A DNA stretch of 63,006 nt from a bacterium (GTDB lineage: Bacteria; 4484-113), in contig JAGGTK010000037.1 of assembly GCA_021163765.1 (NCBI GenBank), positions 1 to 63,006 on the forward strand, written 5' to 3'. Every line of letters starts with the position of its first letter. Within the stretch, counting starts at the first letter, position 1. The position numbers were made by a program, and so were the translations under genes. Positions 18,676 to 30,300 of the stretch are shown here, piece by piece. The notes beneath the pieces are model-generated. The model saw only the letters and a list, made by a program, of their open reading frames with translations. It was not told the DNA's origin and searched no databases.

Positions 18676-20079
18676 CTATCCGCGACCGCCGACTGTCATC
18701 TCGTGAACCCTCAGCGTCGGCTCCCCAACACCACAGGGCACACTTTGTCCGTCCTTGCCGCAAGTCCCCACGCCGGTGCAGAGCGAGAAGTCCGAAGCCA
18801 CCATATCCACCAGAGTCAGCGTCTTCGGGCCATTCCCGATCAGGGTCGCATTCTCTACCGGATGCGTTACCTTGCCGTCTTCAATCCGGTAGCCTTCCTG
18901 CACATCGAACACGAAATCACCGCTCGCAATATCAACCTGCCCGCCGCCGAGCGCTTTGGCAAGAATACCCTCTTTTGTGTCCGCAATGATGTCTTCAGGG
19001 CTGGCGTCGCCTCCCAGCATGAAGGTGTTGGTCATCCGGGGTATGGGCGGCTTTGTATACGACTGCCTGCGGCCGTTCCCGGTCGGCGCCGCGCCCAACT
19101 GAGACGCGCTGATGCGGTCATGCATATACCCCCTCAGAACTCCCTTTTCGATTAGAACGGTGCGAGCGCCGGGCGTGCCCTCATCGTCGATATTGAGTGA
19201 CCCGCGATGGTAGGGTATCGTTGCGTCATCCACGACCGTCACCAGATCACTGGCGACCTCCTGCCCTACCCTCCCGGCGAACAGGCTTGACCCCTTGAAA
19301 TTGAAATCACCTTCCAGCCCGTGCCCAACGCCTTCATGAAGCAGAACCCCGCCCCATCCCGGGCACAGAATCACCGGCATCGGGCCGCCTTTAATCGGGC
19401 GCGCATCAAGCATCGTGAGCGCCATATCAGCAGCCTTCATCAGCTCCTTCGCGGGCGGCTGTTTATCCAGCAACTCCCGGCCCACTCGCCCGCCGTACGC
19501 ATGAAAGCCCTGCTTGCGTTTCCCGTTTTGCAGCGCCACCACAACACTGGCAACTCTCATCAGCGGCTGCTCATCGCGCACATCCACGCCGTCCGACGTG
19601 GCAACACGTATATGGCGCATCTCCTCCGTGTAGCCGATGATAACCTGATGAAGCCGCTCATCGGCCTCCCGCAGGCGGGCATCCGCTTCCTTTAGCAGTT
19701 CCATTTTGTCGCTGAAGCCCAATTCAGAGAGCGGATGCTCCAGCGGATACAGGTCTGGCACAGACAGCTCACGCACCGGGACGACCTGAGGATGGCCGCT
19801 CTGGGCGATTGCCGCAGCCGTGCCCGCAGCCTGTAGCAGGTCATCGGCGTTGAAGCCGTCCAGCCAGGCATAGCCGTAGACGTCTCCTGCGACAACGCGG
19901 ACACCGACGCCCTGCCTGCATCCCTGCGCGAGTTCCGACACTTTTCCGTCCCGAAGCTGGAAACTGAGCTGGTTCGTGTCCTCCACGAATAATTCCGCGA
20001 AGTCCCCTCCACGTGAAAGGGCCTTCTCCCAGACTCGCAGCTTCAGTTCATCATCAAGCTTGTCCCTAAAGTCGCTCAT
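18676..20079 (-). CDS. tldD: TldD family metalloprotease
   Basis: CPGWGGVLLHEGVGHGLEGDFNFKGSSLFAGRVGQEVAS; RMTNTFMLGGDASPEDIIADTKEGILAKALGGGQVD. Confidence 0.92.
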   Translation of the reverse strand: MSDFRDKLDDELKLRVWEKALSRGGDFAELFVEDTNQLSFQLRDGKVSELAQGCRQGVGVRVVAGDVYGYAWLDGFNADDLLQAAGTAAAIAQSGHPQVVPVRELSVPDLYPLEHPLSELGFSDKMELLKEADARLREADERLHQVIIGYTEEMRHIRVATSDGVDVRDEQPLMRVASVVVALQNGKRKQGFHAYGGRVGRELLDKQPPAKELMKAADMALTMLDARPIKGGPMPVILCPGWGGVLLHEGVGHGLEGDFNFKGSSLFAGRVGQEVASDLVTVVDDATIPYHRGSLNIDDEGTPGARTVLIEKGVLRGYMHDRISASQLGAAPTGNGRRQSYTKPPIPRMTNTFMLGGDASPEDIIADTKEGILAKALGGGQVDIASGDFVFDVQEGYRIEDGKVTHPVENATLIGNGPKTLTLVDMVASDFSLCTGVGTCGKDGQSVPCGVGEPTLRVHEMTVGGRG

Positions 20080-20098
20080 TGCACTCCTTCACAGCGGT

Positions 20099-21310
20099 TT
20101 ATTCGGCACCCCGCAATCCATGCCGCTTAATGGAACTCAGCGCGAAATTGCGGAAGGCCGTGTCAGCTTGCAGAATATCGTCAAGGCATTCAGGCTCCTT
20201 CGCAGAAGGAGACCATTCGCCGGTAATTTCATTTCGCCGCCCAAAGCAGTCAGCAATGAGTTTCAGCAGCGCTTCGAAATCAATCTGGTCCGCCAGAAAC
20301 GCCCGAACCAGCGTTTCGTTTATGGCATTCAGCGCCACAGGCTCCCACCATTCGCCGCCCAGAGCCTCGTACGAAAGCCGCAGCAAGGGGAAGCGCTGCT
20401 CGTCAGGCTCCAGGAACTCAAGCGTCCCTATTGCAGCGAGATCCAGCGCTTCCACCACGCCTGCCAGCCTTTCGGGAGCGGTCAGCGCGTATTGCACTGC
20501 CAGCGCCATATCTGGACGGGACAACTGAGCCAGCACGCTCCCATCAGTAAATTCGACGAGGCCGTGCACGATGCTCTGAGGGTGTATGACAACACGTATC
20601 TTTTCCGGTGGCAGCCCGAACAAGAAGTGCGCCTCGATGACCTCCAGGGCCTTGTTCATCATCGTCGCAGAATTCACCGTCACTTCAGGCCCCATCTCCC
20701 ACGTTGGGTGCGCCATAACCTGCTCTTTCGTTACCGAGGACATCTGATCGGGAGAGCTGTGGAGAAACGGGCCACCCGATGCAGTCAGCGTTATGGAGGA
20801 CACTTCGCCTCGTCGCCCCGCCAGAAGGCACTGGTAGATGGCTGAGTGCTCGCTGTCAATCGGCAAGAAACGCACGCCCGAATCCCGCACAAGCCGCATT
20901 ATGTATTCGCCGCCCACGACAAGAGCCTCTTTATTGGCGAACAGTATCTCCTTGCCGGCCCGGATGGCCGATTCCATAGGTGCCAATCCCGCCACGCCGC
21001 TCATGGCGCAAACCACGGAGTCCACCTCTTTATGCGCCGCAACAGCGGGAAGGCTGTCGGCTTCCGCCAGGATTTCAATACCCAGAGCATTAAAGTCGCC
21101 GCAGTATTTGATAACAGCGTCCTGGTCAGTGAGCACACAAGTTTTCGGCTTGAACTCTTTAGCCTGTTCCAAAAGAACGTCGCCGCGCGACCGTGCTGCC
21201 AGAACCAGGGGCTTGAATCTGCCGGGATGCGCACGAACGACGCGAAGAGTAGTCCAGCCGATACTGCCTGTGGAGCCCAGCAGGCAAAGGTTCTTAGCGT
21301 CTCTGCCCAC
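20099..21310 (-). CDS. dxr: 1-deoxy-D-xylulose-5-phosphate reductoisomerase
   Basis: LGSTGSIGWTTL, ANKEALVVGGEYIM, PIDSEHSAIYQCL. Start taken as GTG 21310 behind an AGGAG; the longer track ORF runs into hbd. Confidence 0.9.
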   Translation of the reverse strand: MGRDAKNLCLLGSTGSIGWTTLRVVRAHPGRFKPLVLAARSRGDVLLEQAKEFKPKTCVLTDQDAVIKYCGDFNALGIEILAEADSLPAVAAHKEVDSVVCAMSGVAGLAPMESAIRAGKEILFANKEALVVGGEYIMRLVRDSGVRFLPIDSEHSAIYQCLLAGRRGEVSSITLTASGGPFLHSSPDQMSSVTKEQVMAHPTWEMGPEVTVNSATMMNKALEVIEAHFLFGLPPEKIRVVIHPQSIVHGLVEFTDGSVLAQLSRPDMALAVQYALTAPERLAGVVEALDLAAIGTLEFLEPDEQRFPLLRLSYEALGGEWWEPVALNAINETLVRAFLADQIDFEALLKLIADCFGRRNEITGEWSPSAKEPECLDDILQADTAFRNFALSSIKRHGLRGAE

Positions 21311-21318
21311 CTGCGCTC

Positions 21319-22161
21319 CTAGTAGTCGTAGAATCCTGCGCGCGTCTTGCGCCCCAGTCGCCCTGCCTGAACGAGCTGCTTCAGCACAAACGGCGGTCGA
21401 AATTTGCTGTTTCCATGTTCCCTGTAGAGCATTTCGCACGCTTGCAGGAATACATCCAGGCCTACCAGGTCCATCAGCTTGAAGGGCCCCAGCGGCCATC
21501 CAGCGCCACGCCTCAATGCTTCATCTATCTCCGCCGGCTCACCTATGCCCTCTTCATAAAGCGCCATCGCCTCAACCGCCATCGCCATCAGCACTCGGTT
21601 GACAACAACACCGGGAGTCTCCTTGAACACCAGCGGTTTCTTGCCCAGCTTCTTGATGAACTCAACACTTGCGTCACGCACTTCGTCCGTCGTCTGAAGT
21701 CCGGGGACTACTTCTACAAGGGTCATCTGAGACGGCGGATTGAAGAAGTGCAGCCCGATGAACCGCTCAGGACGGCCGCTCACAGCCGCCAGCCGGGTAA
21801 TGCCAATGCTGGACGTATTGGTCGCGAAGATTGCTTCCTGTCCGCAAATGCCGTTCAGCTCGGAGAAAAAGCGCGATTTTACCTCGAAGTCCTCCAGCAC
21901 TGCCTCAACCACCAGGTCGCAGCCGGCGAAGCCGTCCAGGTCTTTTTGCACACTGATCCGTTCGATAACTTCCGCCCGCTCATCATCGCTGGCTTCTTTC
22001 CGGAGCATGCGGATCAGTTTGGAAAGCCGTTTCAGCTTGTCTTCCACAACCCCGGCAACGACGTCGTAAGCGAATACTTCATACCCCGCCATGGATGCCA
22101 GCAGAGCGATCTCGCTTCCCATCGTGCCAAAGCCGGCCACCCCGATTTGTCGCAGTTTCAC
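21319..22161 (-). CDS. hbd: 3-hydroxyacyl/3-hydroxybutyryl-CoA dehydrogenase
   Basis: IGVAGFGTMGSEIALLASMAGYEV, ATNTSSIGITRLA, RFIGLHFFNPPSQMTLVEVV. Confidence 0.92.
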   Translation of the reverse strand: MKLRQIGVAGFGTMGSEIALLASMAGYEVFAYDVVAGVVEDKLKRLSKLIRMLRKEASDDERAEVIERISVQKDLDGFAGCDLVVEAVLEDFEVKSRFFSELNGICGQEAIFATNTSSIGITRLAAVSGRPERFIGLHFFNPPSQMTLVEVVPGLQTTDEVRDASVEFIKKLGKKPLVFKETPGVVVNRVLMAMAVEAMALYEEGIGEPAEIDEALRRGAGWPLGPFKLMDLVGLDVFLQACEMLYREHGNSKFRPPFVLKQLVQAGRLGRKTRAGFYDY

Positions 22162-22288
22162 TACTTCCTCCTTGTATTCGCGCAGATACTATTCCGAAAA
22201 GCGGCAAAATGCAAGAATTCTGCATATCCCATTACAGGACACTCCTTGACGCACCTTCAAGCGCGCCATATAATCTGCCCGCTGGAGC

Positions 22289-22630
22289 GTGGCTGACGAT
22301 ATGAACAAACGGGGAAGCGGCTTCTGGGATTTGATGCTCGGATTCTCTGTTGGGCTGTTTTTTACGGGAGCGGCATCCTGCCTTCTGGCAGAGCTAAAGC
22401 ACCTTATAGAGTCCGGACGGGCCGGCGGAATCATCGAGATCCTTCCCACGTTCGACGAGTCTCTTGGGGGCGACCGCTTCACAATCGGCGATAGCCAGAT
22501 GCTGGATGAGATGGTGGCACGCACCCAGACCGATGACGCCGGTGTCCGCGCGCGGCGCATATACCGCGAGCGGCCGGTAAAGGACGTTCAGCACCAGGGT
22601 AGTGACGGCGTCTACTACGACGAGGAATAA
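22289..22630 (+). CDS. Hypothetical small membrane-anchored protein
   Basis: 113 aa with one hydrophobic segment (FWDLMLGFSVGLFFTGAASCLLA). Confidence 0.45.
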   Translation: MADDMNKRGSGFWDLMLGFSVGLFFTGAASCLLAELKHLIESGRAGGIIEILPTFDESLGGDRFTIGDSQMLDEMVARTQTDDAGVRARRIYRERPVKDVQHQGSDGVYYDEE

Positions 22631-22780
22631 CCTGCGCTGCACAGATTGGCGCGCCAGAACAGGCAACCCACACACAGAGCGTCTCTTACGGGAGCGCAGG
22701 GAGGGCGGGTTCGCTGAATCCGCAACCTTGCACCGGGGTTTCAGAGACCGCTGCCGCAAGCGGTGATAGAATACATCACA

Positions 22781-24358
22781 ATGGAACGCAAGTCTGGCGT
22801 CCTGCTCATTCTGGATGGCTGGGGCTACCGGTTCGACCCTACGGGCAACGCGGTGCGCCTTGCCAACACACCCAACTGGGACAGGCTGCTGCAGGAACAT
22901 CAATGGACATTGCTCGACTGTATGGGTGTTGCCGTTGGCCTGTCACCGGGACAGATGGGCAACAGCGAGGTCGGTCATCTGAACATCGGCGCCGGCAGGC
23001 GGGTCATCCAGCCCCTGGCGCGACTGGACCAGATGGTGGCGCGGGGCGAGTTCCTGACGAACCCCGCCATTGCCGGGATTATGAAGTCCACCGTGGCCAG
23101 CAACTCAGCCCTGCATCTGATAGGGCTGCTGTCTGATGGCGGAGTGCATTCGCACATCTCCCATCTCTTCGCTTTGCTGGACGCGGCGGCTCACCACGGC
23201 GTGAAACAGGTTGTCGTCCACGCCATCCTCGACGGTCGGGACACAGGCCCCTATGCCGGAAAGGGCTTCCTGCACGGGCTTCTTCGAAAACTGAAGGAAT
23301 ACCCGTACAGCGCCAAATTGGCTACCGTTTCAGGTCGCTACTACGCGATGGACCGGGATAAGCGCTGGGAACGGCTGGAACCAGCTTATCGCGCAATCGT
23401 CCAGGGGCAGGGGTCAACCACAACAAATCCCATAGACTACCTTGGCGCTCTGCATCAGCGCGGGCAGACCGACGAGTACGTCAAGCCGTTCTGCGTTGTG
23501 GACGCCGAAGGGAACAAAGAACCCGTCCTGATGCAACCCGGGGACAGCATCATCTTTTACAACTTCCGCGAGGACCGCGCCCGTGAGCTTTCGCGCGCGC
23601 TGTATCTCAGTGACTTTGACGCGTTCGACAGGCCCTTCACCATTGAGCGGCTCCTAACGTTCTCGCGCTATTCCAGCGATTTCGGCAACCCAGTAGTTCT
23701 GCCGGATGAAGAACTGCCCAATACGGTCACAGAATTTCTGAGCAAACAGGGCCGCAGCGTCTGCAAAGTTGCCGAGACCGAAAAATATGCCCACGTCACC
23801 TACTTTTTCAACGGCGGTCGTGAGCAGCCGTTTGAGAACGAGCGGCGAGTACTCATCCCGTCGCCAAAGGTCGCCACGTACGACCAGAAGCCGGAAATGA
23901 GCGCGATGAGCGTCACCAACACGGCGGTTGATATGATCAACTCTGATGGTTGCTTCCTGACAGTCATCAACCTCGCCAACGGCGATATGGTTGGGCACAC
24001 TGGCGACCTGGAAGCTGCCGTAAAGGCCGCTGAAGCGGTGGACCACAGCCTCGGGCGCATCCTGGAAGCTGTGGATTATGGCAAGAAGAGCTATCTGATT
24101 GTGACTGCCGACCACGGCAACTGCGAGCGTATGCGCGATAGCGCAGGTAACATATACGTTACCCACACGTTGAATCCGGTACCTTTAGTAATTGTGGGGA
24201 CAATCCGCCAGCTTGAGCATCCCTACAAGGAGCAGCCCGAAGATGTTTTCGCCGACACTCACGGGCAGGCCCTGCGGGATATCATCCCGACCTTTCTCGA
24301 CCTCTGGTCGATGGAACAGCCTCCGGAGATGGACGGACGCTCGCTGCTGGCAAGCTGA
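22781..24358 (+). CDS. gpmI: 2,3-bisphosphoglycerate-independent phosphoglycerate mutase
   Basis: VLLILDGWGYR, QMGNSEVGHLNIGAGR, DGRDTGPYAGKGF, VTADHGNCE. Confidence 0.95.
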   Translation: MERKSGVLLILDGWGYRFDPTGNAVRLANTPNWDRLLQEHQWTLLDCMGVAVGLSPGQMGNSEVGHLNIGAGRRVIQPLARLDQMVARGEFLTNPAIAGIMKSTVASNSALHLIGLLSDGGVHSHISHLFALLDAAAHHGVKQVVVHAILDGRDTGPYAGKGFLHGLLRKLKEYPYSAKLATVSGRYYAMDRDKRWERLEPAYRAIVQGQGSTTTNPIDYLGALHQRGQTDEYVKPFCVVDAEGNKEPVLMQPGDSIIFYNFREDRARELSRALYLSDFDAFDRPFTIERLLTFSRYSSDFGNPVVLPDEELPNTVTEFLSKQGRSVCKVAETEKYAHVTYFFNGGREQPFENERRVLIPSPKVATYDQKPEMSAMSVTNTAVDMINSDGCFLTVINLANGDMVGHTGDLEAAVKAAEAVDHSLGRILEAVDYGKKSYLIVTADHGNCERMRDSAGNIYVTHTLNPVPLVIVGTIRQLEHPYKEQPEDVFADTHGQALRDIIPTFLDLWSMEQPPEMDGRSLLAS

Positions 24359-24401
24359 GTTGCTTGCTCGGTTCCTTCATGCGCACTCAGCAAATCCCGG
24401 C

Positions 24402-25301
24402 CTACTCCGGCACCACCACACCTCGCTCCGGGGTGAAATATCCGCGATACATATTGTCGGAGTTATAGGCCAGGCCCAGTGCGCCGCTAATATCAACCAC
24501 GATTGCCCCTGACGTGCCAGGCGTCTTCTCTCCCTGGATCCGCACAGCCAGCTCGGCAGCCTCCTGCGGACTCATTCCATTAATAACGGCATCAGCGCAG
24601 ACCTTGGCCATCAGCACGCGCATGATGCTCTCACCCACACCGGTGCAGGAAGCTGCCGAGTGCGCATCAGCGTAGGTGCCGGCCCCAAGAATTGCCGAAT
24701 CCCCCACTCTTCCCGGCAGTGAGAGGACCATTCCGCCGGTGGATGTAGCCGCGGCCAGCTTCCCTTCCGCGTCCAGCGCAACCGCGCCAACAGTCCCGCC
24801 ACTTGACAGGACCTGGTCGTCGGGCGTCTCCCTCGCGGCGAGCTTCCGCTCCCAGAGCCTGCGGCGCTCTTCCACTATTAGTTCCTCGTCGGCAACGAGT
24901 TCCATCCCGCACTCTCTGGCAAACCGCGTTGCCCATTCTCCAACCATCAGGACGTGGGGAGTGCGCTCCAGGACATATCGCGCAAGCGTTACCGGATAAA
25001 GGACGCCCGTGACAGCGCCGACCCCGGCTCCCATCATCGTTGCGCCGTCCATGATGGATGCGTCGAGCTGGACGCTCCCGTCGTATCGCAGTGAGGAGCC
25101 TGTTCCGGCGTTGAAAGACGGATGCTTCTCGAAGAGCCGAACGGCTTCTTCGACGACCTGCATCGCCGAAGCCCCGTCCATCAGCATAGCTGCGACTCTG
25201 GCGAGAATCTCCCCGACGGCGGGTCGGTTGCGCTTGTACGACTCGAGCGATATCGGTCCCGCACCGCCCTGGACCGCAAGCGCAATAGGTTTCCGAGCCA
25301 T
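24402..25301 (-). CDS. Isoaspartyl peptidase/L-asparaginase (Ntn hydrolase)
   Basis: ALAVQGGAGPIS, FNAGTGSSLRYDG, GTVGAVALDAEGKLAAATSTGGM. Confidence 0.92.
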   Translation of the reverse strand: MARKPIALAVQGGAGPISLESYKRNRPAVGEILARVAAMLMDGASAMQVVEEAVRLFEKHPSFNAGTGSSLRYDGSVQLDASIMDGATMMGAGVGAVTGVLYPVTLARYVLERTPHVLMVGEWATRFARECGMELVADEELIVEERRRLWERKLAARETPDDQVLSSGGTVGAVALDAEGKLAAATSTGGMVLSLPGRVGDSAILGAGTYADAHSAASCTGVGESIMRVLMAKVCADAVINGMSPQEAAELAVRIQGEKTPGTSGAIVVDISGALGLAYNSDNMYRGYFTPERGVVVPE

Positions 25302-25311
25302 CACTGCAACC

Positions 25312-26142
25312 TCACTTCTGGCAGCGGGGACAATAGAAGGTGCTGCGGCCGCCCAGCACAATGCGCCTTATTTCATTTTTCTTGCCGCATCTGGGGCAGG
25401 GCTGCCCCTCGCGCAAGTACACTTTGAGTTCACTCGCATAGCGCCCGTCCCTCCCGTCAGCATCGCGGAAGTTACGAACAGTGGTTCCGCCCATCTCAAT
25501 CGCCTTGCGAAGGATCCTGCGCGTCGTGCCCAGCAGCACGCTGCATTCGTTCACATTCAGCGTGTGCGCCTCACGCTCGGGATTGAGTTTCGCGGCGAAG
25601 AGCACTTCGTTGGCGTAAATGTTGCCCAGCCCGGCAATCACGCCCTGGTCAAGCAGTACGCTCTTAATATTCCTCCTGCGAAATCGCTGTAGCTCCTTGC
25701 GGAGAACGCTGGGCGTGAGCCTCTTATCGTCAAACTCGTGGCCCAGACGCGCCAGGAAGGGATGCTGCCCCACCTTGCCGGTCTCGGCGAGCGAGATCCG
25801 CGAGAACCGCCGCATGTCGTATAGCTTCACCATCCGATTGCGCTTTAGGCCGAACGCCACAATCAGGTAATCTAGTGGTTCCAGGCTGGGCTCCACGATA
25901 AAGCGCCCCGTCATTCCGAGCCCGATTAGCGCGGTGTATTGGCGGTCCGTCTGCATCAGGAGATACTTCCCGCGCCTTGAGAGCTTCTTGACCCGGCTAT
26001 CAACTATGCCCCTCCGGAACTCAACCGGCGTAACTTCAAATACGCGCTCAGGATAGAATATGCGGACGGACGACACTGTTTGCCCGACCAGTTTCGGGGC
26101 CAAAGTCCGCCGCACCTGTTCGACTTCTGGTAGTTCCGGCAT
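25312..26142 (-). CDS. mutM: Formamidopyrimidine-DNA glycosylase
   Basis: Starts MPELPEVEQVRRTLAP; C-terminal zinc finger CPRCGKKNEIRRIVLGGRSTFYCPRCQ. Confidence 0.95.
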   Translation of the reverse strand: MPELPEVEQVRRTLAPKLVGQTVSSVRIFYPERVFEVTPVEFRRGIVDSRVKKLSRRGKYLLMQTDRQYTALIGLGMTGRFIVEPSLEPLDYLIVAFGLKRNRMVKLYDMRRFSRISLAETGKVGQHPFLARLGHEFDDKRLTPSVLRKELQRFRRRNIKSVLLDQGVIAGLGNIYANEVLFAAKLNPEREAHTLNVNECSVLLGTTRRILRKAIEMGGTTVRNFRDADGRDGRYASELKVYLREGQPCPRCGKKNEIRRIVLGGRSTFYCPRCQK

Positions 26143-26191
26143 GTCGAGTCTCCAAGTCCTCAAGAGTATAGCAGGTGCTGTGATAGAATCG

Positions 26192-27295
26192 ATGACGGTG
26201 CTAAAGCGCGTAGACCGGCTTGTGATGGTAGAACTAATCCCGCCGTTTCTGTTCGCACTCTTGGCGTTCATTATCCTCATCGTGGGCGCGGCGCTGCTCA
26301 AGCCCCTGCTTTCCTTCCTGATCAGGTACGGCGTGGGCGCAGACGTGTTCTTCTCGATGCTGTTCCTCTCGCTGCCCCAGTGGATCGTCTTCACCTTCCC
26401 TATGGCGATGCTCACGGGGACGCTCCTTGCGGTCGGGCGGTTATCCGGCGACGCCGAGATTACCGCGCTCCGCGCCGCAGGCGTTAACCTCTACCGCATT
26501 ACGTGGCCCATCCTCTATTTCGCGCTGGTTCTGGCTCTCGTTACGTTCATCCTCAATGAATGGATAGCGCCATACACCAATCATCAGCTTGAAGTGCTCA
26601 AGCAACGGGTTATCCGTGAGAAGACCGGCACATTGAAGGAAGCCAGGGTGACCCTTCCCTTCTACCGTAAAGGCTACCTGAGTTACCTTCTGGTCGCCGA
26701 GAGTCTCGAAGGCGAAACCCTAAAAGACCTTAACCTCCTTAGCTTCGACCCTCAGACGCATGAGACGACCTGGCACCTGAGCGCCGAGACATCATCCTGG
26801 ACCGGCATGGAGTGGAAGTTCTACAACGGAAAAGTCTACAACTTCCTGGAAGAAGGCGTCGTCACCACCACATTCAAGGAATGGAACGTCCCTGAATTCG
26901 ATCTCAGCCCGGCGACTATCGCCGAACGGAGCAAAGACCCCATGGAGCTTTCCGTCTTCGACCTCCGCCGGCTCATCCACTACCAGCAGCAGTCGGGACT
27001 TGATATAAGCATCATCCGGCGTTTCCAGACGGATTACTACTTCAAGTTCTCCATTCCCTTCGCCTCCCTGTTTTTTGTGCTCATCGGCGTTCCGCTGGCG
27101 ATTATTCCCCAGCGCGCATCAACATCCATGGGCCTGGGGTTTTCGCTCCTTATCGTCCTCGGATACTTCTTCCTCTACACCGTCGCAGTGCAGATGGGGC
27201 GTGGCGGTGTTGTTGACCCCGCGTTCGCCGCGTGGATGCCGAACCTGTCGGTCTTCGTTATAGGCCTGGGCCTGTTGCGTGTGCGGAACCGCTGA
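26192..27295 (+). CDS. LptF/LptG family permease
   Basis: MTVLKRVDRLVMVELIPPFLFALLAFIILIVG; FPMAMLTGTLLAVGRLSGDAEITALRAAGVNLYRI. Confidence 0.85.
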   Translation: MTVLKRVDRLVMVELIPPFLFALLAFIILIVGAALLKPLLSFLIRYGVGADVFFSMLFLSLPQWIVFTFPMAMLTGTLLAVGRLSGDAEITALRAAGVNLYRITWPILYFALVLALVTFILNEWIAPYTNHQLEVLKQRVIREKTGTLKEARVTLPFYRKGYLSYLLVAESLEGETLKDLNLLSFDPQTHETTWHLSAETSSWTGMEWKFYNGKVYNFLEEGVVTTTFKEWNVPEFDLSPATIAERSKDPMELSVFDLRRLIHYQQQSGLDISIIRRFQTDYYFKFSIPFASLFFVLIGVPLAIIPQRASTSMGLGFSLLIVLGYFFLYTVAVQMGRGGVVDPAFAAWMPNLSVFVIGLGLLRVRNR

Positions 27296-27329
27296 CCGAC
27301 CGGACTATAGAATCGGTGATACGAGAAGC

Positions 27330-30300
27330 TTAGCGCGGTATCAGCCTCTTGAGAGCAGCCATTATCTTCTCTTGGCGTTCCTCATTAGTCGTCCGCTCCT
27401 CAACCAACTCGGTTAGCTTGCGATCCCTTTTCCTGAGAAACTCACTGTAGTTTAGTAATACCTTTTTAGCGTCCTTCTCGTAATGCGGAATACGGACGTA
27501 TTTGTGAAAGCCCTGCTGCGCTAGCAATACAATTAGCTTGGCCTGAGCTTCATACGGGAGTTCGATTATTTCACCGTTCTTAGCGCGACCTATCTTGAAA
27601 GCCACACGAAAACCGTTGAGTATCTCTTCTGGGCCTCTCGCAGTCGCGTCCTTAGGAACAACAATCGTATCCACATTAGGCATGATGTCACTGAGGAAAT
27701 CCCTGTACGTCTGCAGAATCCAGCGATAGTTGAGTTCAATGTCGTCTAGAATCTGTTTCGCTACTTCGGGGGCGGTAGCACCACCCTTTCGCTTGGCACG
27801 TTTCTTATTCTCAATCGCCCTCTCTTCTTTCTGCCGCACGTCCTCAAAGAACTGCCGCAAGTAAGCGTATAGGCGCTCAATCAGCTCATCGCGGCGCGCT
27901 TTGTCTCTGACGCCGAGCATCTGCAGAACCGCGTCGTCCAGCTCGCGGCGATCCGCCATATCAAGCTCGCTCAAGTCCGACAGGCCGTCCAGCTTGGCTT
28001 GTTTCCCCTTCTGCATGTAAGCCTGACGGCGAAGCCGTTTTTCTGAGAGAAACTGATAGGCGTCCCGTTTAGCGAGCTTGCGGAACGCTCTTGCCACTCG
28101 CTGCTGCTGGGTTTTGGTAGCTTTACGCGGGTCGGGAACAAGCATCATCTTCACGTCCAGCACTTCCGTGTCCAAGTGCCCTTCTACACCTACGGGACGG
28201 CCAAACTGGTACTTCGAGAGCAACACCACCGTTGAGTTCAGGACACCCGCATACACATGGGTATCGTCTGACACATCTACCTCGTAGTACCTCTTATTGC
28301 ATATCAGAGAATCTACATTCTGAGGAACAACATGCTTGTATTGCTGAGCCATGGGCCAGAGAATCGGTGCTCTCGCGCGACCAGTAATGTCGTACCACTT
28401 TCGACCGCCTACTGCCCTAGAAGCGCATGTACTTCCTTCCGCATAGCGTTGTTTCTCGCCCCACTCTACGTACTGATGGCAATACTTCTCAAGTCTGCTT
28501 TTTGAGGGAGCGAGTAGAATACTGTAGGGGCAGTCCTCCGCGGTAACTGCATACTTGGAAACCTGCAGCGGTGAGTGCACTTCCGGCTCCAAATACTTAG
28601 CCTCAATCGGCTTGACCTGTCTCCTTCCCGGCCCACAGCGCACCAGCTTGACTTCGCCGGACGCTACTTCTTCACGCGGAACGCCAAAGCGCTCTTTGAA
28701 TTCCTTCGCGTTCTGCTCCTTCGCAAGCATGTCCTTAGAGCAGTCAATCGGAAAGAAGAACTCATCCTTTCCTGATTTCACTCCGAAACGGACATCGGCT
28801 ATCTCCCCCAACGGCACTAACCGTTCTTCCAACTCATCGAGCAACTCAAACCACAAGTCAGGCGCCCTAAGATGCAGGCCCCACTTCCCACCGTAGTACT
28901 CGCCAGCTTGGGGCGCTACTTCGTCCTGCTCCTCCTCCTCGTCGTCAACGCCTGATTTGCTCATAACCGCGCCCAGTTTAACGCCATCCTCATAAAGCTC
29001 GCCCTGGCGAACCAAACGGGCACGGTATCTCTCATTCACAGTGTTTTCGGAAAGGTCGAGAATCTCGTCGCGGAAGCTATTCGCTGCAAAAACCGCCTCG
29101 GCGGCTGAGCCGTTGTGCATCATCACTTCCTTAATGGGCCTCCGCAGTTGCACAAATCGCACCGTGTTACTCATGCGTTTCTCTTTGTCAGGCTCCTTTT
29201 GGAGTATGGTAACTGCCGTGGCTACTCTGGCGCCCTCAAACCACGGCTCTTCTATACTCTCGAACACCGCGATAATACGGAAGTTCTCCAGTATCCACTT
29301 CTGGAGTTTGAAGCCGTACTCAACGTCTAGCCACTGGCTTGATGTGATCAAGCACAGATACCCATCGTCTTTCAAGAAGCTCGCAGAATGAAGCCAGAAG
29401 TAGACGTGTATGTCGCTTCTGCCGCTTAGCTTTACGCCCTGCTCTTTCTGCACCAGGGCCTGATAGCGCTTTTTCCTGCTCTTATCAATCATCTCTTGGC
29501 GGATATATGGTGGATTACCTACCACGGCGTCAAGCGCGGAAACCGTCACATTCCGATGCTCCGAATTGTCGCCACCGTGCACCGGCAGGCGCATGAACTT
29601 CCCGCCCGGCCTGATATCAAAAAAGTCACTCCGTTTGATTTGCGGGTAGTTCTCCGCGCCAACCAGATCTCTAGTGGCTAAGTTTATTGTGCTCAGATGA
29701 GCGGCGAATCGCTCTATGTCAACGCCAAACAGGTCATTCAGGCGCTCTACATGCTTCCGCTCCGGCTTCAGCTCGCGTTTCCTCGCGTAAGCCCTCACGA
29801 GAAAGGTTCCACCACCGCAGGCGGGGTCCATCACGAGTTCATCGCCCCTTATGATACAGAAGCTATTGATTAGATCTACGACTTCAACACGGGTGTAGTA
29901 CTGACCGTATTTCCGGCGCTCTTCGGGAGCGATTAGCCGCTCGAAGATGTTGCCGATTAGCTCGTAGTCCAGCTTGGAGAAGTCAAACTGGTGAATCTGA
30001 GTTATCAGGCGCCGCCAGCTTTCCACTGACGCATCACTCTTGAACGGGACCGTGTCGCCGTAGGAGTGGCGCTCCTCACCGAAGACAGTCTCATAGTCTC
30101 CTGTCGCTATCACTGCTTCGGCAAATAGGCCAGCGAAATGAAGCCTTAGTTCCTCACCCGTAGTGATGTGGCCTGGCACCGAAAGCGCGGCCATCTTTGC
30201 ACCATGGCGCTTCAACAACGCTTCATGGAAAACAAGACGATTCACTAGTGCATAACACGCGAATCGCGCCGCGCGGCGAAGCTGATAAGCGATGTCCTCG

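Noticed and set aside
21415-22296. 293-aa plus-strand ORF
   Set aside because: Shadow of the 3-hydroxyacyl-CoA dehydrogenase gene.
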